A stretch of 64,000 nucleotides of DNA from JACMRI01 sp043778625. GTDB taxonomy: Bacteria; Bacteroidota; Bacteroidia; UBA4408. The notes below the pieces were generated by a model. The model ran no database searches, was not told the DNA's origin, and was given only the letters and a program-made list of their open reading frames with translations. The stretch is from NCBI GenBank assembly GCA_043778625.1, contig JAYWFU010000031.1, positions 28,076 to 92,075 on the forward strand. Direction: 5' to 3'. Positions 53,601-63,066 of this stretch are shown piece after piece. The position numbers were made by a program, and so were the translations under genes. Position 1 is the first letter of the stretch, and the number at the start of each line of letters is the position of its first letter.

Positions 53601-56600
53601 AGATGTAACTAACTTAAACGATAATAAAACACTACAAACTAATTTAACAATAATTAATACGAGTACCGCCGATGCCAATAGTTATGCGCTACTCAGCCCA
53701 CATATTACTAACTGTATTAAAACTACCGCAATTGATGCCACTACCTACACCCAACAATTAACGAGTATTACAAGCTATGTTACTAATAGTGCTACCACCA
53801 ATCGTTTGGAGTTATTTAGTTATTATCATAATAACAGATTTTATAGTGCCTCACAAACATTTACACCTACTATAAAATACGAAGCACGTAACAGCATAGC
53901 ATTAACGCTACTTACTAAGCGTGATAAATTATTGCCTGGTGCAACAGAACAATGGAAAATAAAAGTAACGGCTACTGATAAAACCACACCATTAGCCGAA
54001 ATGGTAGCCACCATGTACGATGCGAGCTTAGATGCTTTTGCCACAAATTATTTTGGCTATGCTAATGTACAACATGCCTCCGATTATAAAAAAGGAGTGG
54101 AGAACCCTTACTACTCTTGGAATACTGATGGAGAGAATGTTGCAACGACAAGTGTTTCAAAATTTGGAGCGTACAAAAATTATACAGCTGTACAATACGA
54201 CCAATTAAATATGTTTGAATTAAATTGGTATAGATTTCAAAGACATTATTATAGTAGAGACGATATTAGGATAGACGGTTTTAGAAGCATGGCTAGTAAA
54301 AGTTTAAATGTAGAGTCTTCGTCAGCTATGGCGCCAGTTACTACTATGGCAACGGAAAGCGATGACATGCAAAAGGAGAGTAAATCTATGGATAAAAAAG
54401 ATAATGAATCACTAGCTAAACCAAGCCCTAAAAAATCGTCGGAAAAGCAAGAGCCAACTGAAAAACCCAAAGAAGAAGTAAGTATTCGTAAAAACAAAAA
54501 CGAAACTGCGTTTTTTTATCCGCAGTTGGTAAGCAATGCACAAGGGGAGTTTACATTAGATTTTACAATGCCCGAAGCCCTTACCAAGTGGCGCATGCTT
54601 ACCTACGCACACACCAAGGATTTAATGCAAGCGCAGTTACAACATAATGTAGTTACCCAAAAAGAATTAATGGTAGTGCCCAACTGGCCACGTTTTGTGC
54701 GCGAGGACGATAGCATAACCATTACTGCTAAAATTGTAAACCTTACTAACACTGCACTTAAAGGCAAGGCGTATATTGAATTGGTAAACCCTATTACTAA
54801 CGAAAAAATTAATTATATGCAGGGTAGCACCATGCACTTGTTTGACGTAGGTAGTGCGCTTACTACCACAGTGTCGTTTACATTGCATATTAATGCACTT
54901 AAAAATGTACTACAAGCTACCATTTATGCCACAACAAGCACACATAGCGATGCTGAGCAAACTACGCTGCCCGTGTTGTCTAATCGCATGTTAGTAACCG
55001 AGAGCATGCCTATGCCCATACGTAGTAACCAAACCAAAACATTTAGTTTTACTAAATTGTTAAACGTAAATAGCACTACATTATCGCATTACAACTACGC
55101 TATAGAGTTTACACAAAACCCTGCGTGGCTTGCTATTAAAGCCTTGCCGTACCTAGCGCAAAGCCAATACGATTGTGCTGATGGCTTGGCTAATAAACTA
55201 TTTGCCAATAGTTTATCGAGCTATATTGTAAATTCTTCGCCTGCTATTGAACAAGTGTTTAAGCAATGGCAACAAGACCCCGAAGCATTGTTATCTCCGC
55301 TGGAAAAAAATCAGGAACTTAAATCGGCATTGTTGCAAGAAACTCCTTGGGTAGTGGCATCACAAAACGAAACGCAACAACGCAAAGACGTGGCTAAGTT
55401 TTTTGATAAAAATAATTTAACCAACGAACTAAAAACCACGTACGATAAGCTACACGAGCTACAAGCCGCAAGTGGCGCATTCCGCTGGTGGAAAGGCGAT
55501 AGGTACGATAATTTTTTCTTAACAAGTCGAGTAATGAATGTGTTTGCCAAACTAATACACACTAAAGTTATTACTAAAGACACTTACGAGGGCGAAGCCC
55601 AAATGATTGACAAAGCATTGGCCTATATGGACTTTGAAATGCAAAAAGAATATGTGCGATTAAAAAAGATAAGCGGTTGGGAAAAGTTCAACAATACATC
55701 GCCACAAGCCATTGAGTATTTGTACTTGCGTAGCCTGTTGCGTAATGATTTTAAACTAGCAAGTAATTATTCGGAGATGTTTAATTATCACTTAGTACAA
55801 ACCCAAAAACATTGGCTAGGCCACACCCGCTACACTAAAGCAATAGCGGCTATGGTGTTAAATTATAACAATCAAAAAGCAACAGCTGTTGCAATAATAA
55901 CATCGCTTAAAAACACGGCCATTACTAACGACGAAATGGGTGCATACTGGAAAGATACTTACGAGTACTTTGATTGGTACCAACAACCTATTGAAGCACA
56001 AGCCGTAACTATTAATGCAGTGGCCGAAATAACTAACGACAAACCGTTTATTGATGCTATGAAAACATGGTTATTAAAAAGCAAGCAAACCCAACAGTGG
56101 CCAAGTTCAGCCGCTACTGTGGAGGCCGTGTATTCGTTATTGCTCACTGACCCTAACAGTATGCAAACATGGCTAAGTACCAGCAATAGCATTGTAATAA
56201 AAGCTGGAGATAAACTATTAGACCCCGCTAACGATAAAACGTTGAAGACGGAAAGTGGTACTGGTTATTTTAAAAAATCGTTTACGCAAGCCGAAATACA
56301 ACCTGCTATGGGTAATGTAACCGTTACTAAAAATAACGAGGGAGTGAGCTGGGGAGCAGCCTATTGGCAGTACTTTGAACGATTAGATAAAATTACGCAA
56401 CACAGCACTGGGTTAAGTATTAAAAAAGATTTGTTTGTAGAAATAAACACACCCTCAGGGCCAGTAATAAAACCAATTGATAAACAACCCATTAAAATTG
56501 GCGATAAAATTAAAGTACGTGTGGAGATTAGAGCCGACCGTAGTTTTAGCTACCTACACCTCAAAGATATGCGTGCCGCAGGTTTTGAGCCAGTAAATGT

Positions 56601-56829
56601 ATTAAGCACTTACAAGTATCAAGATGGGCTTGGCTACTACGAAAGCACGGGCGATGCTGCCACACATTTCTTTTTTAATTACTTGGGCAAAGGCACCCAC
56701 GTGTTTGAATACAGTGTGTATGCCACCCACGCAGGTACATTTAATAATGGTATTACAACTATGCAGTGTTTATACGCCCCAGAATTTACAACACACAGCC
56801 AAGGCAATGTGGTAACTATTGGTAAGTAG
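50641..56829 (+). CDS. Alpha-2-macroglobulin family protein without thioester motif
   Basis: The 2062-aa protein has an N-terminal signal or membrane anchor (residues 4-22), a helical region, and then MG domains, seen in DRAIYRPTQTIHAKGLV (about 625) and the later RPLFEITPKS. The bait-like low-complexity stretch KPSPKKSSEKQEPTEKP is at about 1255-1275. PEALTKWRMLTYAHTKD follows. The TED helical toroid has QYDCADGLANKLF at Cys1512. The thioester motif CxEQ is replaced by CADG, so no thioester can form. Family proteins trap proteases in the periplasm; here trapping must work without covalent linkage. The stop is TAG. Confidence 0.85.
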   Translation: MNRYITVLALLLSTAIISYAGITIIKKYKLDKDKFTLLPTYEGNYKAIATLENKGLYKDAMDASNEVLKKALTENNQPEIVKAVVHKVRFSQQTDEQSLIKGLHELSDLANKTKAPAKQIIHSIIADGYWSYYQNNRYQFTNRTQTVDFKNDDIATWDLTKIITESVHHYQLSLSDAKTLQATPINDFKIVIDKEKESEKYRPTVYDLLAYRAIDFYDNGEARVIKPLETFSINADEYLADATTFLNQKITSTDTLSFDYHLIQTLHSLIAFHTAKNNVVPLIDADLKRIATVYNKTNNANKDSLYTKALQNIVTAHSSEPYAQMANYNLAQWYVSHHNDAQNKTYKKTAYDMATKAIQNSTDENIKAQFYNLQRTIEGGNVSINLENVNLSNAPFIAQLSYSNTPKVYFRVVKLNMKQYREALEKENMYNDQGVQQYPNASKKYVYSQATVNQWSEALPDDKLFLTNTLLYKMPAITNNGLYAIIISSNENTIDYNSNLCSYTLTQITNLGILSNTDNKAHVTSGFIVNRNTNESIANAKVELIEAHNDYKGRNYVTTYRVAYSSTTNKDGAFDVKNIANGINYTYHIKTSNDEFYSDLNFYMYEVSNNQERDYTQYTTLFFTDRAIYRPTQTIHAKGLVTVTHNHDTKIVSNQKVTVTLYDANHQKVQSREVTTNEFGTYYTTFTAPSGGLLGAMTIQDNYGSHSIRVEEYKRPLFEITPKSLADNYNLNDEVTVEGIAKAFSGAPINGAKVAYRITRQTRTPYWWRCYNPWYVNSGVTEMLSGTQTTNDTGGYTIKFKAVADASFSKASAASFQYTIYTTIIDVNGETHTAQQAVTVGYVGVGLGIDHQDEVLIKTKTSTDTLRFIISTDNLNGQHVPSSVKLKITKLKAPTQFFRSSVLHEKCNKYLYSATQWQQWFPEDEYRNENDYLTWQEADVIYTNTINTLALNHSLNLSCHEWLNGKYKVEAITHDKKNNEVKEVSYLDVTNLNDNKTLQTNLTIINTSTADANSYALLSPHITNCIKTTAIDATTYTQQLTSITSYVTNSATTNRLELFSYYHNNRFYSASQTFTPTIKYEARNSIALTLLTKRDKLLPGATEQWKIKVTATDKTTPLAEMVATMYDASLDAFATNYFGYANVQHASDYKKGVENPYYSWNTDGENVATTSVSKFGAYKNYTAVQYDQLNMFELNWYRFQRHYYSRDDIRIDGFRSMASKSLNVESSSAMAPVTTMATESDDMQKESKSMDKKDNESLAKPSPKKSSEKQEPTEKPKEEVSIRKNKNETAFFYPQLVSNAQGEFTLDFTMPEALTKWRMLTYAHTKDLMQAQLQHNVVTQKELMVVPNWPRFVREDDSITITAKIVNLTNTALKGKAYIELVNPITNEKINYMQGSTMHLFDVGSALTTTVSFTLHINALKNVLQATIYATTSTHSDAEQTTLPVLSNRMLVTESMPMPIRSNQTKTFSFTKLLNVNSTTLSHYNYAIEFTQNPAWLAIKALPYLAQSQYDCADGLANKLFANSLSSYIVNSSPAIEQVFKQWQQDPEALLSPLEKNQELKSALLQETPWVVASQNETQQRKDVAKFFDKNNLTNELKTTYDKLHELQAASGAFRWWKGDRYDNFFLTSRVMNVFAKLIHTKVITKDTYEGEAQMIDKALAYMDFEMQKEYVRLKKISGWEKFNNTSPQAIEYLYLRSLLRNDFKLASNYSEMFNYHLVQTQKHWLGHTRYTKAIAAMVLNYNNQKATAVAIITSLKNTAITNDEMGAYWKDTYEYFDWYQQPIEAQAVTINAVAEITNDKPFIDAMKTWLLKSKQTQQWPSSAATVEAVYSLLLTDPNSMQTWLSTSNSIVIKAGDKLLDPANDKTLKTESGTGYFKKSFTQAEIQPAMGNVTVTKNNEGVSWGAAYWQYFERLDKITQHSTGLSIKKDLFVEINTPSGPVIKPIDKQPIKIGDKIKVRVEIRADRSFSYLHLKDMRAAGFEPVNVLSTYKYQDGLGYYESTGDAATHFFFNYLGKGTHVFEYSVYATHAGTFNNGITTMQCLYAPEFTTHSQGNVVTIGK

Positions 56830-56960
56830 CAAAGTAGATAGATTTAGTAATTTGCTGGCATCGTTAGCATTTGCATTTAGTATTGATAAAATAGTGTTGT
56901 AATATTTCTATTGCAAATTTTATGGATTAACTCTTGTTCCAAGAGATTAAATTTGAGCTT

Positions 56961-57004
56961 AAAAAAGGAGCTACTACAATATACATTGTAGTAGCTCCTT
57001 TTTT
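56961..57004. terminator. Bidirectional terminator between A2M and the LytTR regulator
   Basis: AAAAAAGGAGCTACTACAAT (56961-56980) pairs perfectly with ATTGTAGTAGCTCCTTTTTT (56985-57004) over a four-base loop. The A and T runs allow termination on both strands, fitting the convergent genes. Confidence 0.9.
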
Positions 57005-57027
57005 AATGTTTATTGTAATTAAATATT

Positions 57028-57780
57028 TTACAATAAATTTATTTTACTGTAAAAATCATCTCTGTATGATGCGCCAATTGGTAATACTTTATTTTCAAAA
57101 TCAATAGTTAAGTTAAAATAATCAACTGATACTACGTTTTCTAAGCGCACAATAAACGAGCGATGCACACGTACAAACTCGTTAGGCGATAGTTTAGCCA
57201 ACACATCTTTCATTGTGTTATGTATCGTGTAACGCCCTTGTGTAAGAGTATGTACCATTACATAATCTTTTAAAGCTTCTACATACATAATATCTTTACT
57301 ATATACCTTGTTTAAACTTGAATTGGCTCTTATGTAAAAAATATTTTTTTCTTTACCTCCTACCATCTGACTAAGCATGTCGCGCTCGCGAATAACAGCA
57401 CTATTTTTTTCGTGGTTGAATAATGCCATTTCAATTGATGTTTGTAAATCAATTTCTTTAAATGGCTTAATTATGTAACCATACGGCTCAGTGTTTTTGG
57501 CTTTATTAAATGTTGCATTATCTGCATAGGCAGTTAAAAATATTACAGGTATACTATGGTGTTTACGTATGTGCTCCGCTACATCAATACCACTTTTATC
57601 ACCTTTAATCATAATGTCCATTAACACTACATCGGGTTTAAATTCTTCAATAAGTTTAATAGCCGTGTCAGCAGTTGCTGCTGCGCCTACTACATTGTAG
57701 CCTATTTTTTTTAAGCTGTTTTGAATATCTTTTGAAACTATACTTTCGTCTTCTACGACTACTATGTTTATTTTTGCCAT
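57028..57780 (-). CDS. LytTR family response regulator
   Basis: The 250-aa protein has a receiver domain (IVVVEDESIVSKDI, phosphoacceptor Asp55 in VVLMDIMIKGDKSG, then PVIFLTAYA and GYIIKPF) and a LytTR DNA-binding domain from about residue 150 (NKVYSKDIMYVEALKDYVMVHT, FVRVHRSFIV). LytTR regulators bind repeat motifs at promoters of secretion and surface genes. Its partner kinase is encoded 12 bases upstream. Confidence 0.92.
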   Translation of the reverse strand: MAKINIVVVEDESIVSKDIQNSLKKIGYNVVGAAATADTAIKLIEEFKPDVVLMDIMIKGDKSGIDVAEHIRKHHSIPVIFLTAYADNATFNKAKNTEPYGYIIKPFKEIDLQTSIEMALFNHEKNSAVIRERDMLSQMVGGKEKNIFYIRANSSLNKVYSKDIMYVEALKDYVMVHTLTQGRYTIHNTMKDVLAKLSPNEFVRVHRSFIVRLENVVSVDYFNLTIDFENKVLPIGASYRDDFYSKINLL

Positions 57781-57792
57781 ATCTTTTGTTGT

Positions 57793-59973
57793 TTAATGTT
57801 GTTTACGAGGTGCGAAAGTAATTAAAAATTCAGTCCCAAAATTATTTATAATACTAATTGTCCCATCAATTTGTTCAACTAAGGCGTATACCAATTGCAT
57901 TCCGAGCGATTTTGAAGTTTCTACATCAAAATTTTCGGGAAATCCCTTACCATTATCTTTTATCGAAAGCTCAATTTTATTGTTTACAGTCTTACAAGTC
58001 ATTAATATACTACCATCATTTTGACCTTCAAAAGCATATTTTAATGAGTTAGATATTAATTCATTTACTATTAATCCACATGGGATACTTGTGTCCAAAT
58101 CTACACTAACGTCTTCAAATTTCACTTCAACACTTATATTTACACCTACTTTACTGTAAGAGTCTACCAAGTTGTACAAAATACTTTTGAGATAATTTTC
58201 AAACGGAATTTTACCAAACTCATTGGTTTGATACAATATTTCGTGGATATACGACATCGATTTTACTCTATTTTGGCTCTCTCGGAGTATTTTTAATGCC
58301 TTTTTATCCTCCACAAAATCTGATTGTAAGTTTAACAAGCTTGATATTACTTGTAAATTATTTTTTACTCTATGGTGTACTTCTTTTAACAATACTTCTT
58401 TTTCTTGCAACGATTGTAGCAATTTTAATTCAGCTTGTTTACGTTCGTTGGCTAATTGTCCTATTACTGATATTTCGGTTACTTTATTATTGCTATCAAA
58501 TATTGGTGCTAATATAATATCAAACCAAAATATCTCACCTGTTGGCGAAACTAATTCGTGCTCAAACGAGTTACTTTTACCCTTAAAAACTTCGCCAAAA
58601 TTAGTGAGCCAAAAATTAACAAATTGCTTTAAGCGCTCTTTGGGTTCAGTTGAATAGTTTGTGATAAACGAAGTTTGCGAAAGCCCAACAAAAGGTTTTT
58701 CGTTAAAAAATTTCACGTACATTTCTTCAAACCTTGAGTTGAACGATGTTAGCGAAAGCTCGTTGCTTATGGTAAAAAAAACTAGGCTAGAGGTTTCTAT
58801 AACGGTATTTAATTTAGCCCCTTGATTAAATAACTTAATATTATTATTATGATTTTCGGTAATATTAATGGCCAGTACCGATACCTCTTCAATATCAGGT
58901 TCGGCCTCTACTATTGGGGTAAAATACATTTCGTAGTATTTTACTTCGCCAGTTTTTTGGCGTACACTCATTTCAAAAAACTGAGGAATACCCTTAAATG
59001 CCAAACGCACGTGTTCCCGTAATTTGGTTTCGTTGCTGTTGTAAATACTGTAAATACTTATGTTGTGGTCTTCCAATTCAATATTAAAAAACCTACGGCA
59101 AAACTCCTGAAAGTTAGTGTTAAAAGCGTGTATTAACGCGTTTTTAGCAATAGAGTAAATGTGGTGGGTACCACTATCTAACAAGGCTGAAAGTTTTGAC
59201 TCCTGTAATTTTAATTGTTTTTCGGCTCGTTTACGTTCAGTTATATTGTGGCTAATGCCTACTACTTCAGCTATACTATTTTGATTGTTTTTTATTGGAT
59301 ATAAAAACACTTCGCGCCACACAATATTGTCATTAATTTTAAACGACATATCAAATTGTTGTGGTGTACCCAAAAAAACTAAGCATACTTTTTCAATTAT
59401 ATACTCATAATCGTCGTTGGCAATTACATTTAACCATGTTTTTAAATTACTAACGCCCTCTTGTAAATCATAATTAAAATGCAATAAAATATCAGCATGT
59501 ATATTTTTATTAAAATGAGTTATTACATGTTGGGTATTAAACGTAAACACGTGTTGAGTTCCGCTTTCAAATATTTCATTTAACTTATTATTTTGATGCG
59601 TTATTGTTTCCACCGTTTTATTTTCGTTGGATATATCACGAGCTCTAAACACATATCCTGCAAAGCCTTGCTCTTTATCTTCAGCAAAACTGGCTCCTAA
59701 ATCTACCATAATTTTACGCTTAGGTTCAGCAGAAAATAAATAAGCAGCTAAGTTGAAACTTAGCAGCTTATTAGTAATGTTAACAACAACTTGGTTATAG
59801 GCTACGGGTTCTAAAATAGTACTTAACGAGCAATTAGGTGTGTTATTATCAAAACCTAAAGTTAATTTCATTTTATCGTTACAACTAATGATGGTTAGGT
59901 TATCATCAATAATAAAAAAAAACTGGTTACTATTATTAAATAAACTATTTAATAAAGCGTTGCTGTAAGGCAT
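57793..59973 (-). CDS. PAS-repeat sensor histidine kinase (HisKA_2 type)
   Basis: The 726-aa protein is cytosolic by sequence. It has four PAS-like domains; the last three start with KLNEIFESGTQHVF, KLSALLDSGTHHIY and KLNTVIETSSLVFF. The kinase has the HisKA_2 phosphoacceptor LKEVHHRVKNNLQ (around residue 532) and a HATPase with ELISNSLKYAFEG and DNGKGFPE. It probably senses a small ligand or redox change and phosphorylates the LytTR regulator encoded next to it. It lies 23 bases after the TonB-dependent receptor gene. Confidence 0.9.
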   Translation of the reverse strand: MPYSNALLNSLFNNSNQFFFIIDDNLTIISCNDKMKLTLGFDNNTPNCSLSTILEPVAYNQVVVNITNKLLSFNLAAYLFSAEPKRKIMVDLGASFAEDKEQGFAGYVFRARDISNENKTVETITHQNNKLNEIFESGTQHVFTFNTQHVITHFNKNIHADILLHFNYDLQEGVSNLKTWLNVIANDDYEYIIEKVCLVFLGTPQQFDMSFKINDNIVWREVFLYPIKNNQNSIAEVVGISHNITERKRAEKQLKLQESKLSALLDSGTHHIYSIAKNALIHAFNTNFQEFCRRFFNIELEDHNISIYSIYNSNETKLREHVRLAFKGIPQFFEMSVRQKTGEVKYYEMYFTPIVEAEPDIEEVSVLAINITENHNNNIKLFNQGAKLNTVIETSSLVFFTISNELSLTSFNSRFEEMYVKFFNEKPFVGLSQTSFITNYSTEPKERLKQFVNFWLTNFGEVFKGKSNSFEHELVSPTGEIFWFDIILAPIFDSNNKVTEISVIGQLANERKQAELKLLQSLQEKEVLLKEVHHRVKNNLQVISSLLNLQSDFVEDKKALKILRESQNRVKSMSYIHEILYQTNEFGKIPFENYLKSILYNLVDSYSKVGVNISVEVKFEDVSVDLDTSIPCGLIVNELISNSLKYAFEGQNDGSILMTCKTVNNKIELSIKDNGKGFPENFDVETSKSLGMQLVYALVEQIDGTISIINNFGTEFLITFAPRKQH

Positions 59974-59996
59974 TGTGTTAAAACGGTTAAGTTATA

Positions 59997-62507
59997 TTAA
60001 AACGAAAGTGTATACTGTATTGCAAATGTACGAGGCGGCTCTAAAACACCTGGGCGCAACGAGTACAAACGGTTTTGAACATTATATACTAGTCCTGCTA
60101 TTTTGTTATGTTCGTTAACCTTATATGATAAACGAAAATCTAACACGTAATCGCCTTTATTGTGCGTTTGACGAAACTCGCGTATACCGCCTGCACCACT
60201 AACGGCAGCAAATAAGTTAGATTCAAATAAAGGGTCAATGTTTTGCATAAAACTATTGTAACGTACACTAACACCAGTGCTTATTTTTTTGTAATCAGCC
60301 TGTACATCAGCTTTAAACGTGTGCTTGTAACGATACTTTAGTATGTTGTTTTTAATAATTGTATCCTCGTTAAATTGGTTAAACTGTTTACTGTATTTTT
60401 TAAAGTCTAAGTAATTTAAGTTCAATGGGTTCATGTAAGTGTAGCCAGATAGTATTGTTATATCAATGTTCTTGCTTATTTTACCTTTACCCACTAGGGT
60501 AATATCTACCCCTGATATACGTGCCTGCCCCACGTTTATTGCTTTAAAGCCAAGTACATTAAGCTTACCTGTTTGCTTGTACGATACGCTGTCCTCCCAG
60601 TTATTAAATGTAAATTGCATCATGTTTTGGTATTCTGTCCAAAAATAAGCTACATCTATAAATCCTTTCCAATCCTTAACTTTAAAACCTTGTTTCAATC
60701 CTAACTCGGCACTCCAGCCCGTTTCGGCTTTTAACTCAGGGTTAGGCAATATAGTTAAGCCACTTGCTACTGTACGTGCGTAGGTTTCGGCAATACTAGG
60801 GAAACGGTAGCCTTGCCCAAAGCTGGCTCTAATAAATGTAGCTTTGGCTATTTCATAATTTAACCCTAAACGAATTACAGGCTTAACCTTTGATTTTTTA
60901 ATTAATATGGTGGAGTCGTAAGAGGTACGTGCTAGGCCACTTACCGTTTTTTGAGTTATTGTAGTATCGTAAAATCCAGTATTAATATCTTGCTTATACG
61001 TGGTATCGTTGTAGGTTATTGTTTGTTTTTTGAACGATAGGTTTTTTGGTATAAATATATCAGTTGAAGTTTTTTGGTCATCTATTCTAAAATATTCTCC
61101 TCTAAGTCCTAATGATACATTTAATCTATCCCAAAACTTTTTATCAGCCTGTATGTATCCTGCGCTATTGCTACCATTATGATTTTTGTATAACTGCGAT
61201 TTTACGTCCGAAAATGTTTGTACAAAACCTGTTACAATATTTAGTTTAATATCCTCAAAACGTTTTTGATATTGTAATTCAGTATAACTTAATACACCTT
61301 GCGAACCTTGATTGGTGTTACTAACATTGCTTGATAAAAGCGTACGGTTACGTAATACAAACTTGCCTCCTCTTGGTGTAAAATAAGTAATTGAAGGGTC
61401 AATATAATGAACTGTTGATATAAATACTGAAGGTTTATTATTTACTCCTGTATCAGAGGTAAGTGCAGGCCCCGTTAAACCATCACGCCAAAGTAAGTAA
61501 TACCCATACTTACGTGCCGAAAAATTACCATTTAAACTTACTGATAATCCTTTAATTTTTTGAAAACGATAACGTGTATTAAAATTAAAGCGTCCTCGTC
61601 TTTGATCAGCATTTTGTTTAAAATCATTTTCAACAAAATACTGCCCACCTACACCTAAGTCCCAATTACCACGTTTTTGGCTATGATAAAAATCAGCTCC
61701 ATAATACCCTTTTGCTTTACCATTACCCCAGTTAGCACTATCTTGGTTAAACCTATCGTACACACCGTTCATTACATTTATTTTGGTTTCGGGTTTGTCT
61801 TTTGGGTAAGCGGTTCTAATATTTATAATTCCGTTGAGTGCCGACGAGCCATACAAAGCACTAGCTGCCCCCTTTATTACCTCAATTTGCGCTACGTTTT
61901 CAACAGGTAAACTACTCCAACGGGCATCGCCAGCATCGGCCGCCATGGCGGGCATATCGTCTACAAGTATTGCTACTCTACTACCTGCACCATAGCTATA
62001 CCCTGCACCACCACGTATGTTGGCTTGCCCATCAATAACTTGTACACCTGGTGTTTGTTGTATAATTTTTTCGATATTGGCAGTGGCTTTATTAGCAATA
62101 AGTTCAGGCTTTATAACCTCCATTGACACAGTAATTTCGCTTAATTTTTGTTCAAATTTACCCGCAGATACTACCACTTCGTTAAGCTGAGTACTACTTT
62201 CAGCCATTAAAACATCAAGGGTTGTAGTTTCATTAGGCTTAATTTCAGCATCTTTATTTAATAATTCGTAACCTACATATTTGTACTTTATTACATATTT
62301 TTTGGGAACTAAATTAACTTGATACTGTCCATTAATGTTAGTAGTAGTTACTGCCGAATCATTAGCAAATATTGTTACTCCAATAAGAGTTTCTTTATTT
62401 TTTGAATCGCTAATTGTACCCTTTAATATACCTGTTTGCGCATTAGCATTAATAGATAGTAGTGCTGCTGAAACAAATAAAGTTATGTGATTTTTTATCA
62501 TACTCAT
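59997..62507 (-). CDS. TonB-dependent outer-membrane receptor
   Basis: Starting at the in-frame ATG at 62507 gives a signal peptide (MSMIKNHITLFVSAALLSINANAQ); a longer start at 62552 adds 15 residues. A carboxypeptidase-like regulatory domain (GILKGTISDSKNKETLIGVTIF to about residue 85) is followed by the plug (LNEVVVSAGKFEQK, VIDGQANIRGGAGYSYGAG) and the 22-strand barrel, ending in FAIQYTLSF. It takes up an unknown ligand with TonB energy. The kinase and regulator downstream may sense that ligand and control uptake. Confidence 0.92.
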   Translation of the reverse strand: MSMIKNHITLFVSAALLSINANAQTGILKGTISDSKNKETLIGVTIFANDSAVTTTNINGQYQVNLVPKKYVIKYKYVGYELLNKDAEIKPNETTTLDVLMAESSTQLNEVVVSAGKFEQKLSEITVSMEVIKPELIANKATANIEKIIQQTPGVQVIDGQANIRGGAGYSYGAGSRVAILVDDMPAMAADAGDARWSSLPVENVAQIEVIKGAASALYGSSALNGIINIRTAYPKDKPETKINVMNGVYDRFNQDSANWGNGKAKGYYGADFYHSQKRGNWDLGVGGQYFVENDFKQNADQRRGRFNFNTRYRFQKIKGLSVSLNGNFSARKYGYYLLWRDGLTGPALTSDTGVNNKPSVFISTVHYIDPSITYFTPRGGKFVLRNRTLLSSNVSNTNQGSQGVLSYTELQYQKRFEDIKLNIVTGFVQTFSDVKSQLYKNHNGSNSAGYIQADKKFWDRLNVSLGLRGEYFRIDDQKTSTDIFIPKNLSFKKQTITYNDTTYKQDINTGFYDTTITQKTVSGLARTSYDSTILIKKSKVKPVIRLGLNYEIAKATFIRASFGQGYRFPSIAETYARTVASGLTILPNPELKAETGWSAELGLKQGFKVKDWKGFIDVAYFWTEYQNMMQFTFNNWEDSVSYKQTGKLNVLGFKAINVGQARISGVDITLVGKGKISKNIDITILSGYTYMNPLNLNYLDFKKYSKQFNQFNEDTIIKNNILKYRYKHTFKADVQADYKKISTGVSVRYNSFMQNIDPLFESNLFAAVSGAGGIREFRQTHNKGDYVLDFRLSYKVNEHNKIAGLVYNVQNRLYSLRPGVLEPPRTFAIQYTLSF

Positions 62508-62639
62508 TAATATTTTTGAATGTAATTGTAGTGAACTAAAATGATGTTGCAAGATAATAATTGTTTTTAGTATTTAGCATAAACTACAATAATGTTTAAT
62601 AGATTTGACTATCAAAATTAAACGCTATTACATACTATA

Positions 62640-63053
62640 ATGAACGGTAAAATAAATTCATCAAAAGCGCCCGAACCCGTAGGCTTGTACCCCCATGCAC
62701 GCAAAGTGGGCAACTTACTATTTTTAAGTGGTGTAGGCCCAAGAGTGCGTGGCAGTAAGGATATACCTGGAGTAACGCTTGATGCCAACGGCAACATAAT
62801 TAACTACGACATAGCCACACAATGCCACAATGTGTTTAATAACGTGCGCTATATACTGGAGGAGGCAGGTAGTAGCTGGGATAATATTGTAGATGTTACC
62901 GTGTTTTTAACCAATATGAAAGCCGATTTTAAAACGTATAACGAACTGTATGCCGAGTATTTTAAAGATAATTTGCCTTGCCGTACCACCTGCGAAATTA
63001 ATAGCTTACCCACACCTATTGCTATTGAACTAAAAGTAATAGCCACTATTTAA
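62640..63053 (+). CDS. RidA/YjgF family deaminase-like protein
   Basis: This 137-aa protein has the RidA blocks LFLSGVGPRVRG, the substrate arginine in FKDNLPCRTTCEINSLP and the strand VDVTVFLTNM. RidA proteins hydrolyse reactive enamines made by PLP enzymes. The usual terminal IEIKVIA end is present as IELKVIATI. It is divergent from the TonB receptor gene and 13 bases before galE. Confidence 0.85.
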   Translation: MNGKINSSKAPEPVGLYPHARKVGNLLFLSGVGPRVRGSKDIPGVTLDANGNIINYDIATQCHNVFNNVRYILEEAGSSWDNIVDVTVFLTNMKADFKTYNELYAEYFKDNLPCRTTCEINSLPTPIAIELKVIATI

Positions 63054-63066
63054 CCCAATACATTAA

